From the NCBI GenBank assembly GCA_017452335.1, contig JAFTMP010000032.1:1-13468 (forward strand): DNA of 13,468 nucleotides. The letters are read 5' to 3'. Every line of letters starts with the position of its first letter. Position 1 is the first letter of the stretch. Shown one piece after another: positions 6,448-13,329 of this stretch. This stretch comes from Clostridia bacterium (GTDB taxonomy: Bacteria > Bacillota > Clostridia > Oscillospirales > CAG-272). The notes under the pieces are model-generated. The model ran no database searches and had not been told where the DNA came from. It saw only the letters and a program-made list of their open reading frames with translations. A program made the translations under genes and the position numbers.

Positions 6448-9036
6448 TTAGCCTGCCAGATAGTTGAGCAACGCAGTGACATCGCCAATGGTCACTTGAC
6501 CATCGTCATTGATATCGGGTGCAGCAACCATTTGAGCGATCGCAGCTTCATTGCCTGCCAGGTAGTTCAGCAATGCGGTAACATCGCCGATGGATACTTG
6601 ACCATCACCGTCAAGATCGTTGCCAACCACTAAAAGCACCTTCACGGTAATGCCCAGTGCCTCGCCCTCGATCTCATAAACGCCCGGACGGGTGAAGTCT
6701 ACCTGTTCGGTGTTCCACTCTACCGCCACATCCGTGAACACGCCCGATTCCATATAGCAGTATACCGTTTCGGGAAGCACAGAAGCATCACTGTCTACTG
6801 CAACTCTATACGATTCGGAGGGATACGCGATGCACGCCTTGTCTGCCGTGCAGAAGGGGATCACTGTGCCATTGTAGGTGAAGTCGGTGTAGGTACCGCT
6901 CTTATCGGAGACGTATGAGCCCGATCTTGCAATAATTCCCACCTTCAAGCTGTCAGAGGACCCAACCGTCACGTTTTCCTGTGCATCCGCCACAGCCGTC
7001 CAAGTTTCGCCGTCATAGCTATAGTAACCGGTGAAGAAGTTGCCTTCCTTCACAAGTCTCACCCACGCATCAGCATCTTTATCAGTATCCGGTGTGTTGG
7101 GCTCGTTTCCGCCGCTTTCATAGTCGGTAATGCAGAAAACATTGCCGCCAAAATAGGAGTGGCTTCTGCGCTCCATTGCCACGCCGTTCTTTACGTCCAC
7201 ATAGGCAACGAGACCGATGGATTCAAAGTCTGCGCCAAGTCCGCCGCTGACCTTCACGCGAATATCAAAATCATCCGTAGTGGGCGCTGTCAGCACCAAA
7301 TTGGAAATTGTCTTACCATCGCCAAAGTCGCCCGTGGGAATGTTAATAACTGCGGTATTTCCGCTAAAGGCGGGGCTCTCACCCTTGGGGTTCACGATCT
7401 GCCAGGTATCATCATCAAAGCTGTTCACCTTGTCGGAGAAAACCTGCAGATCAAAGCTCTGGGACTCAGCGCCCTTGGTGGCAGTCAGCTTGGTGATACC
7501 GGGCTTGATACCGGTAACGAGACCGTTTTCGTCAACGGTTGCGAGGGTCGTATTTTCAATTTCGTAAACAAGATCGCTGTAATCGCCGCTTCCGAGAAGC
7601 GCAGAAACAGTCTGCACCGTCTTTTCCGCAGCCACCTTCATGGTCAAATCAGAGGACTTCTCCGCGAAAGGAATATATTGTCCATCAAGAGTAAAATCGG
7701 TAAGCAATACAGGAACATTACCGCCCGAGCTGGTCATGGCGGTGATACCGATCTTCAACTCATCGCTGTTTCCGATCTCCGAGGTGATCTCGGCAATCTT
7801 AACCCATTCCTTGCCGTCAAAGCTGTAGTAGCCCACAAAGGAGGTGCCGCTCTTGGTCATCTTTAAGTAGGCATCTTGCTTGGACGCAGGGTCAGCAACA
7901 GACTGGTCGTTATAACTATCCACATAGGTGGAGGCGCAGAATACATTGCCGCCGAAATAAGTATGGTATCTTCTTGCAACAGTCACCATGGAGGAGTGTC
8001 CGGTGTATGCCACCAGACCCACAAGCTGATAGTCGTAAGCAAGTCCGCCGCTCACCTTTACGGTGATCTCGAAATCACCATCGGGCGCAGGTAGAAGAAG
8101 GGAGGAACCGATATCCTGGTTGGTGTTACCATAGGTAATGGGCAGAATCGCCATATTTGCCGCGGGATAGTCTCTCGTAACAGGCTTGCCGCTATCCTCA
8201 CGCACTTCCCACGTCTGCTCGTCAAGAGTATAGTTGCCGTCAGCGCACACTCTCAGCGTCGCAGTAGCAGTCATATCAAGCACAGGATAATACGCATTGA
8301 CGGTGGTTGCGCCCAGACCCTTACCGAACACGTAACCATCGGGGGTCACGCTTGCAATGGAGGGATCCTGCACCGAATAGATCACTTCGCCCGTCAGCGC
8401 ACCTTCGGGAAGTGCAACTGTCTTTAACTGCATGCCGCTTCCTGCCCCGAGGGTGTACTGCGTTGATTCAAAAAGAACATTCGAAGCCATGGTGTCGTTT
8501 TCGCCCACCGTGTAAAGCTTGGCATCCAGCCATGCAGTGTGGTCGCTGTGATTGCCATCACCTGCGCCCGTGGTCAACAGAGTCAAGGTCTTTGCACCCT
8601 CGGGAATGGCAACGCTCACGAGAACTGCTGCAGAATCGACATAGAGGGTTTCTGACTTGTAAAGGGATACACCGTCCACCTTTACTTCAAAATCCACAGA
8701 GGAATAACCGCTTCCGCCATCGGCGCAAACGCCGATATAGGAGGTAAAGCGTACAGCACCCAAGGTGCTCAAATCGTATTCCACAATGGAGTCGGCATGG
8801 GCAGCAATACCCTTGTCAAAAGACATGGGGAAGCCCGCGTTGTTCAGGCGCAGACCGCCATTGTTTACCGATTGGTTGATCTTGATGGTACTCCAACCTG
8901 CGCTGGAGGTATCCAGATAGGTCAGATCGCTTAAATAGATCTCAGAGAGCTGTCCCGCAACGTTCAGAGAAAACAGCCCAAGAAGCGCCGTGACACACAT
9001 CGTCACAGCCAAAAATGCAGCAAGAAGTTTTTTCAT
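6448..9036 (-). CDS. Secreted dockerin protein with NPCBM and concanavalin-like modules, no catalytic domain
   Basis: This 862-residue exported protein should join a cohesin-bearing scaffold and bind glycan. Order: signal peptide about 1-28; NPCBM module 32-178 (KGIAAHADSIVEYDL, DHTAWLDAKL); Big_2-like domain 190-265; first concanavalin-like (DUF1349-like) domain 275-457; Big_2-like domain 463-533; second concanavalin-like domain 543-728; Big_4-like domain 735-804; type I dockerin 807-862. The dockerin has two Ca2+ loops, Asp807-x-Asp809-x-Asp811-Gly and Asp841-x-Asn843-x-Asp845-Gly, each followed by the same IGDVTALLNYLAG helix, and the second repeat ends at the last residue. I see no glycosidase, lyase or esterase domain, though an unknown activity in the concanavalin-like folds cannot be excluded. 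ATG 9036 has AAGGAG ten bases upstream; the frame stays open further upstream but crosses the promoter and a large hairpin, so that extension is rejected. Confidence 0.88.
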   Translation of the reverse strand: MKKLLAAFLAVTMCVTALLGLFSLNVAGQLSEIYLSDLTYLDTSSAGWSTIKINQSVNNGGLRLNNAGFPMSFDKGIAAHADSIVEYDLSTLGAVRFTSYIGVCADGGSGYSSVDFEVKVDGVSLYKSETLYVDSAAVLVSVAIPEGAKTLTLLTTGAGDGNHSDHTAWLDAKLYTVGENDTMASNVLFESTQYTLGAGSGMQLKTVALPEGALTGEVIYSVQDPSIASVTPDGYVFGKGLGATTVNAYYPVLDMTATATLRVCADGNYTLDEQTWEVREDSGKPVTRDYPAANMAILPITYGNTNQDIGSSLLLPAPDGDFEITVKVSGGLAYDYQLVGLVAYTGHSSMVTVARRYHTYFGGNVFCASTYVDSYNDQSVADPASKQDAYLKMTKSGTSFVGYYSFDGKEWVKIAEITSEIGNSDELKIGITAMTSSGGNVPVLLTDFTLDGQYIPFAEKSSDLTMKVAAEKTVQTVSALLGSGDYSDLVYEIENTTLATVDENGLVTGIKPGITKLTATKGAESQSFDLQVFSDKVNSFDDDTWQIVNPKGESPAFSGNTAVINIPTGDFGDGKTISNLVLTAPTTDDFDIRVKVSGGLGADFESIGLVAYVDVKNGVAMERRSHSYFGGNVFCITDYESGGNEPNTPDTDKDADAWVRLVKEGNFFTGYYSYDGETWTAVADAQENVTVGSSDSLKVGIIARSGSYVSDKSGTYTDFTYNGTVIPFCTADKACIAYPSESYRVAVDSDASVLPETVYCYMESGVFTDVAVEWNTEQVDFTRPGVYEIEGEALGITVKVLLVVGNDLDGDGQVSIGDVTALLNYLAGNEAAIAQMVAAPDINDDGQVTIGDVTALLNYLAG

Positions 9037-9084
9037 AGTCAAAATGCTCCTTCGTGTAATTTTTTTGCATACACTGCTGGCTGT

Positions 9085-9113
9085 ATTATAACACATATTC
9101 TTCACAAAGTAAA
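9085..9113 (-). promoter_or_regulatory. Sigma-A promoter of the dockerin-GH97 operon
   Basis: On the minus strand TTTACT (9108-9113) and TATAAT (9085-9090) are 17 bases apart, with a TGT extended -10 just before TATAAT. Transcription would start near 9078, giving a leader of about 42 bases that contains the AAGGAG ribosome site of the dockerin gene. Confidence 0.8.
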
Positions 9114-9161
9114 CACCTTCCGCAAACATTTCATTCACACATTTACGTAAATTCATGAAAA

Positions 9162-9209
9162 TCGGCATTTTTACCAAAAGCAAGCCGTCAAATTTGGTAA
9201 AAATGCCGA
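9162..9209. repeat. Long perfect inverted repeat between divergent operons
   Basis: The 17-base arm TCGGCATTTTTACCAAA (9162-9178) is matched exactly by its reverse complement at 9193-9209, with a 14-base loop. A second hairpin, TTTGCGC (9214-9220) with GCGCAAA (9225-9231), follows at once. No T run suits termination, and no gene ends nearby. It sits about 50 bases upstream of the dockerin -35. It could be a dispersed palindromic element or an operator; copy number elsewhere would decide. Confidence 0.75.
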
Positions 9210-9306
9210 AGCATTTGCGCGTTTGCGCAAAGCCCCGCTTCAAGCACAAACAGCGCATCTTGTTTATCAGCAATCTCTCCAAAAGCCAAAGCCGTCCACT
9301 GATACA

Positions 9307-9340
9307 AAACAGACACAACTGCCCGCCAGATTGTCTGTTT
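9307..9340. promoter_or_regulatory. Candidate operator: inverted repeat on the XRE -35
   Basis: AAACAGACA (9307-9315) and TGTCTGTTT (9332-9340) are exact reverse complements separated by 16 bases, and the right arm overlaps the -35 hexamer of the regulator's own promoter. Half-sites on one face of the helix, near 25 bases centre to centre, suit a dimeric or tetrameric XRE repressor. Autoregulation is inferred. Confidence 0.5.
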
Positions 9341-9366
9341 ACAATCAAATCAAATTGTGATATACT
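9338..9366 (+). promoter_or_regulatory. Sigma-A promoter of the XRE-metallopeptidase operon
   Basis: TTTACA (9338-9343) and TATACT (9361-9366) are separated by 17 bases. The expected transcription start near 9373 lies after the upstream ATGs at 9357 and 9369, which fixes the regulator's start at ATG 9396. Confidence 0.82.
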
Positions 9367-9395
9367 GTATGCGAATAAACACGACAGAGGATCTT

Positions 9396-10478
9396 ATGGA
9401 ACTAAAACACAAATTAAAAGAATTGCGCACGGCGCGCAACATGACCCAGGAAGCCGTGGCAGAGCATCTCGGCGTCTCCGCCCAAACCGTTTCCAAATGG
9501 GAAAGAGGACTGCTCTGCCCCGATATCACGCTTTTGCCTAAGATCGCCCTGCTTTTCAAATGCTCCATCGACTCTTTATTTGACATGGAGCTTGCTTGGA
9601 GCATTGAGCATCGTCGGGAATTTGAAGAACAGATCCGCACACTTCATGCGCAAAAGGACTGGGAGGGGGTATATCGGGCATGGATCCGCGAGATCGAGCT
9701 GAATCCCGATCACTACGGCAACTATCCCGATGTGATGCTCCACGTATATCGCAAAAAGCTCTACAAGAAAGAATATGTGGAAAAGATGATCTCCCTTGCC
9801 GAGCACGCAGAGAAATGTTGCCCTGATGATGACAAGCGCAACGAGATCTATCGCATCATGCTCCAGCTTTGCGCCGAATCGAACGATCCCGCAATCAAGG
9901 AAAAGGGAAAATACTATTATAAAAAGCTTCCGTCCCTTCGGCACAGCAGAGAGATCTATGCAAAATTCGTCATGGAAGGCGAGGAATATCGCAGACAACT
10001 TCTCAAAAACATCATTTACGAGATCGACGGCGCCGAATGTGCGATCCGTCAGCTCATCACCCCCGAAATGTCCCCCGAAGAACAGCTTTTTTACTATAAA
10101 AAGGCGGCGGCACTCTATGAAACGGTGCTGGATGGCAAGTATGCAGGCTTTTACGACCCGCCGTTGCTTTGCGACTACGCCGAGATCGCTACGCTTTACG
10201 TACGACTGGGGCAACCGAACATGGCAGAAAGTTATATCGAGCACATCCTTGAAGCGCTCAATAAACATCTAATCGACACCGAAAGAAAAAACACATCCAA
10301 GCTCCTTTATGCCACCTCCCTGCGTGGTGCCGCCACACCCGAGCAGTTATGCCAAAAGCTGCTGCAAAATATGTTAAATACCCCCGAGCTTGCACAATTT
10401 AAAGATCAAATTTCAAGCATGCAAAAACAATATAACAACTATATTTCCCAAAAGGAAGGTACCAACGATGAAAAATAA
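9396..10478 (+). CDS. XRE-family transcriptional regulator with helical C-terminal region
   Basis: This 360-residue cytoplasmic DNA-binding protein has an XRE/Cro-type helix-turn-helix at about residues 5-60 (MTQEAVAEHLGVSAQTVSKW, then LLPKIALLF). The remaining 300 residues are charged and predicted all-helical, with short repeat-like segments (RTLHAQKDWEGVYRAWIREI; FYYKKAAALYETVLDGKY; ATLYVRLGQPNMAESYIEHI) that resemble TPR pairs. TPR-tailed HTH proteins of the RRNPP type sense peptides, so a ligand-sensing tail is possible but not shown. ATG 9396 is preceded by GAGG at five bases and lies after the predicted transcription start. An inverted repeat covers the -35, which suggests autoregulation. 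The 3' end overlaps the next gene by 11 bases, coupling it to a lipoprotein metallopeptidase. The carbohydrate operon on the other side is a plausible second target. Confidence 0.85.
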   Translation: MELKHKLKELRTARNMTQEAVAEHLGVSAQTVSKWERGLLCPDITLLPKIALLFKCSIDSLFDMELAWSIEHRREFEEQIRTLHAQKDWEGVYRAWIREIELNPDHYGNYPDVMLHVYRKKLYKKEYVEKMISLAEHAEKCCPDDDKRNEIYRIMLQLCAESNDPAIKEKGKYYYKKLPSLRHSREIYAKFVMEGEEYRRQLLKNIIYEIDGAECAIRQLITPEMSPEEQLFYYKKAAALYETVLDGKYAGFYDPPLLCDYAEIATLYVRLGQPNMAESYIEHILEALNKHLIDTERKNTSKLLYATSLRGAATPEQLCQKLLQNMLNTPELAQFKDQISSMQKQYNNYISQKEGTNDEK

Positions 10479-11820
10479 ATATTCTCTTGTTGCCATTCTG
10501 TTGCTGACGGCACTTTTGCTTGCCTCCTGCCACAACACACCCACATTATCGCAAAACTCAAAGCCGCAAAATACCGAGTCCTCAATAACGCAACGCCCGG
10601 CAACGGAGTCCCCCGCCGAATCCCCCTCCAAAACGCCCTCACAAGCCCCCCACGATCCCTTTACCTCCATTCGTGAAAGCGGGGAGGACTGGATCACCTA
10701 CGGTCTTGCGGCGTATGAAAGCGGAAAGGCGCCGCAAAATCTGAAGGATTTTTTCTCCGCACCCGCAAATATGACCTATTTGACACTGTTTGACCATTTT
10801 TTCATATTCGACAAGGAACAAACCGTGCCCGTAGCGGAGGCGTTCTTTAAATTTGTCGTCGACAAGTACGGCGCAGAGGCAGTTCTTGATATAGAAAAAC
10901 GGATCGAATATAAAAACGAGTTTTTGAAATCCCTTGGGTTAAGCACGACTTATACCCAGACCCCCGAGGCAGAAGCGCTCCTTGCTTCAATGAATTTTTC
11001 ATCAAGCGATCGCTATCAATATATCATGTCCTTTGGTAACGTGACCTATTATTTTGAGGATTTCAGCGCAGGCAGTCCCTCGCAGTACCACGGATTTCTT
11101 TATTTCAACACCACGGGGCTTTATGAACTGATCGACTATCTGAAAGAACATGGTCTTGATGAAAAGCTGGATGTTGACCGTGAATTTCATTTCTATGTGA
11201 CCTTTGACGGCAGCGGATACTCCCAAACAAAATACCCCTCGGGCAATATGTACATTAACGACCATTCCGATGCTCTGCACGAAGCAGTTCACGCAATGGG
11301 CATCCGAACCGCCGATCACATTTGGCTTAGCGAAGGACTTTGCGATTATTTTGGAAAAAGCCTGGGCTTTAATTACCAGATTGCGGCTTCGTACATTCAA
11401 ATTCTGACGATGGCAAAGCAAGGATATTTTGATAAGCAGGCAAATGGAGGAAACCGTACGGCGATCTTTTATAAAAGGCTTTATGAAGAATATACTGATG
11501 CCGGCGGTAAAATTGATTCGCTTGACACCTTCGATCTTGTGCTGTACACCAACACCATAGCCAAAATCGAGCTGGACACAGGGACATATACCACCCTTGG
11601 ACAGACGCATCAAGCCATCAATAATAAAGAATGTACAGCTATCGGCAAGGAGCTTTCCTATCATCAAGCCGCCTCCCTTGTTTTATATCTTGCAAACACC
11701 CACGGCATCGAAAAGGCACTTGAAGCCTACCATACGCAAGATGTGGAAGCAACCTTCGCAAAAGGCTACGAGGAATTAAAATCGGATTGGCTGGCATATT
11801 TAGAAGCGATCGGAGAGTAA
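10468..11820 (+). CDS. Lipoprotein zinc metallopeptidase (HExxH, peptidase MA-like)
   Basis: This 450-residue protein is exported and lipid-anchored: a type II signal peptide ends in the lipobox LASC with Cys21 as the anchor. A Ser/Pro/Thr-rich linker follows at about residues 22-60. The catalytic signature is HEAVH, with zinc ligands His271 and His275 and catalytic Glu272; WLSEGLCDYF gives the likely third ligand Glu289. This pattern fits MA-clan gluzincins. Only 13 residues separate His275 and Glu289, fewer than the 18 of M1 aminopeptidases. The segments before and after the motif match no family I can name, so the substrate is unknown. ATG 10468 has an AAGGAAGG site just upstream and lies inside the last codons of the XRE gene, so translation is probably coupled. 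A longer in-frame start at 10390 lacks a signal peptide and is rejected. A strong terminator lies 41 bases past the stop. Confidence 0.85.
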   Translation: MKNKYSLVAILLLTALLLASCHNTPTLSQNSKPQNTESSITQRPATESPAESPSKTPSQAPHDPFTSIRESGEDWITYGLAAYESGKAPQNLKDFFSAPANMTYLTLFDHFFIFDKEQTVPVAEAFFKFVVDKYGAEAVLDIEKRIEYKNEFLKSLGLSTTYTQTPEAEALLASMNFSSSDRYQYIMSFGNVTYYFEDFSAGSPSQYHGFLYFNTTGLYELIDYLKEHGLDEKLDVDREFHFYVTFDGSGYSQTKYPSGNMYINDHSDALHEAVHAMGIRTADHIWLSEGLCDYFGKSLGFNYQIAASYIQILTMAKQGYFDKQANGGNRTAIFYKRLYEEYTDAGGKIDSLDTFDLVLYTNTIAKIELDTGTYTTLGQTHQAINNKECTAIGKELSYHQAASLVLYLANTHGIEKALEAYHTQDVEATFAKGYEELKSDWLAYLEAIGE

Positions 11821-11861
11821 CGACAACCGCAGGCAAGTAAAAAGGCGAGCCCAAAAAAAAT

Positions 11862-11893
11862 GAAGGAGTCCAAATGGACTCCTTCGCTTTTTT
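11862..11893 (+). terminator. Rho-independent terminator of the XRE-metallopeptidase operon
   Basis: GAAGGAGTCC (11862-11871) and GGACTCCTTC (11876-11885) form a perfect 10-bp stem with loop AAAT, followed by GC and six T. An A run just before the stem could make it work in both directions. Confidence 0.92.
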
Positions 11894-11969
11894 AAACAGA
11901 ATTACAATAAACTGTAATACAAAACCGCTTTTCCTCGCAACACGTGAAAAAATCTCTTAAAACGTGATG

Positions 11970-11998
11970 TTTACATTTCGGTGTTCTCATGTTATACT
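11970..11998 (+). promoter_or_regulatory. Sigma-A promoter of the second XRE gene
   Basis: TTTACA (11970-11975) and TATACT (11993-11998) are separated by 17 bases, the same hexamers and spacing as the first XRE promoter. Two ACGTGA copies lie 20 bases apart just upstream (11942-11947 and 11962-11967). A perfect 10-base palindrome, CAACCGGTTG (12006-12015), lies at the start of the leader and could be an operator. Confidence 0.82.
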
Positions 11999-12037
11999 TA
12001 GGGTGCAACCGGTTGACAAACAAACGAGGTGAACGAT

Positions 12038-13252
12038 ATGATACTGAATTTTGCTGAAAATTTAAAGACACTCAGAATGAGCCGCGGTTTGACACAAAGT
12101 GAGCTTGCCGAGGAGCTTGGCGTCTCGGGGCAAGCGGTCAGCCGTTGGGAGAATACCACCCACACATCCTATCCCGACATTGAACTGCTTCCCATCATCG
12201 CAGGCTATTTTGAAGTTTCGGTAGACGAGCTGCTTGGTTGCTCCAAGGCGCAGGCAGAGGAGCGGCTGAAACGATACTGGGCAAGGGTGAACGCTTGTGA
12301 CAAAACCGAGGATGGGCACATGCAAAAACACGAGCTTTTAAAAGAAATGTACAAAGCCTATCCCGAAGATCCCGAGATCATGAACGCCTTTTGCTTGTCG
12401 AAATGTTGGACCCACGCATGGCTGAACACTCACGATCTCTCAAAAGATCTGGCACTGCTTTGGGAAATGACTGAAAAATTGCAGCGCTGCAATGTCAGAC
12501 ACTACCGCGAGAATGCTGTAAAAGTCTTGATCAACGCAATCGACGATGCGCATTTGGAAGAATGTATTGATAAATACACCTCCGATATGGATCTTTCAAG
12601 GTTTCAGCTTCTTGAATGGAGATACGCCGGCAAAAGGGACAGCGCCCCCGATCGGTATTATGACATCAGACAGCGTAATTTACTGTATGCAATTGGTGGA
12701 CTGTTTTCCATCAAATCGGGCAATAAAGACGATCTGGAGGACGCGGAGTACCGTCTTTGGCGTTCAAAAATGCTGATCGGCGTGATGGACGCCCTGTGCA
12801 ACCACCCCTGCAACAAACCCATCTCGGGTGACGGCGAACCCGATCTCTGGTCAGCCCGCCGCATTTTTTACGGCATCAGCTTGGCAGAATGCATTTGTAC
12901 ATCGGACAAGAAAGAGGCTCTTGCCATCCTTGAGGACGCCGCTGATCTTGCCGAAAAGCTGTGCGCCCTGCCCGAAGGAACGGTTCTTGGCTACAGATCC
13001 CCCTGTCTTGACCGTCTGTTTGCTCCTCTTGAACGCAAAATGTCCCAACAGCAAGCAGACACCCGCACATCTCCAATTCTTGTGGCACATGTTATCGCTA
13101 GAAACACCGGTTACGGACTGCATTATTGTGCAAAAAGCATCTATGACCATTTGCTAAACGCCACCGAAACGGGAAATTTCACTTCCCTACGCGACACCGC
13201 GCAGTTTAAGAAAATTCTTGAACGGTTTCAATCTATGGCAACGCTTGAATGA
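12038..13252 (+). CDS. XRE-family transcriptional regulator with long helical C-terminal region
   Basis: This 404-residue cytoplasmic regulator has an XRE helix-turn-helix at about residues 5-62 (LTQSELAEELGVSGQAVSRW), then the typical clostridial YPDIELLP and VSVDELLG signature that closes the domain. The other 340 residues are helical, charged and Cys-rich, with no enzyme motif I recognise. The C-terminal part resembles helical-repeat sensor regions found in Clostridia XRE regulators. It shares its overall plan with the XRE gene 1.5 kb upstream, but the tails are too divergent to align by eye. ATG 12038 has GAGG eight bases upstream; an in-frame GTG at 12029 overlaps that site and is less likely. 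It has its own promoter after the upstream terminator. No clear terminator follows it before the group II intron end. Confidence 0.83.
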   Translation: MILNFAENLKTLRMSRGLTQSELAEELGVSGQAVSRWENTTHTSYPDIELLPIIAGYFEVSVDELLGCSKAQAEERLKRYWARVNACDKTEDGHMQKHELLKEMYKAYPEDPEIMNAFCLSKCWTHAWLNTHDLSKDLALLWEMTEKLQRCNVRHYRENAVKVLINAIDDAHLEECIDKYTSDMDLSRFQLLEWRYAGKRDSAPDRYYDIRQRNLLYAIGGLFSIKSGNKDDLEDAEYRLWRSKMLIGVMDALCNHPCNKPISGDGEPDLWSARRIFYGISLAECICTSDKKEALAILEDAADLAEKLCALPEGTVLGYRSPCLDRLFAPLERKMSQQQADTRTSPILVAHVIARNTGYGLHYCAKSIYDHLLNATETGNFTSLRDTAQFKKILERFQSMATLE

Positions 13253-13329
13253 ATCGGCGCAAAACGCAACCATACCGTCAAGCTGTCAATCTTACAATGC
13301 CGCTGAGCCGAGCGCAGTATGAGAAGAGA

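Larger units (their letters stand above)
9037..9395. promoter_or_regulatory. Divergent intergenic control region
   Basis: These 359 bases separate the leftward dockerin-GH97 operon from the rightward XRE-metallopeptidase operon. They hold one sigma-A promoter on each strand, a long hairpin-forming inverted repeat (9162-9209), a smaller adjacent hairpin (9214-9231) and a 9-bp inverted repeat on the XRE promoter (9307-9340). Several TTTGCGC or GCGCAAA words lie between 9121 and 9231. I see no gene here: the open frames have no ribosome site and run through the hairpins. Confidence 0.7.

Noticed and set aside
9037..9348. N-terminal extension of the dockerin frame to 9348
   Set aside because: It crosses the operon's promoter (9085-9113) and the 17-bp inverted repeat, and would bury the signal peptide 104 residues inside the protein.
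9796..10272. Open frames overlapping the first XRE gene on both strands
   Set aside because: They lie wholly inside the regulator's coding region, have no ribosome sites and show no protein features.
11860..11895. Tiny 11-residue frame (MKESKWTPSLF) considered as a pheromone peptide gene for the XRE regulator
   Set aside because: It coincides with the terminator hairpin and T run, has no ribosome site, and encodes no export signal.
12013..12018. TTGACA in the leader of the second XRE gene considered as a -35
   Set aside because: The matching -10 position would fall on the start codon at 12038 and shows no good hexamer. The TTTACA/TATACT pair just upstream explains transcription better.
13253..13329. 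Possible terminator after the second XRE gene
   Set aside because: Only a four-base CGCT/AGCG pairing is present and no T run follows, so it is too weak to call.
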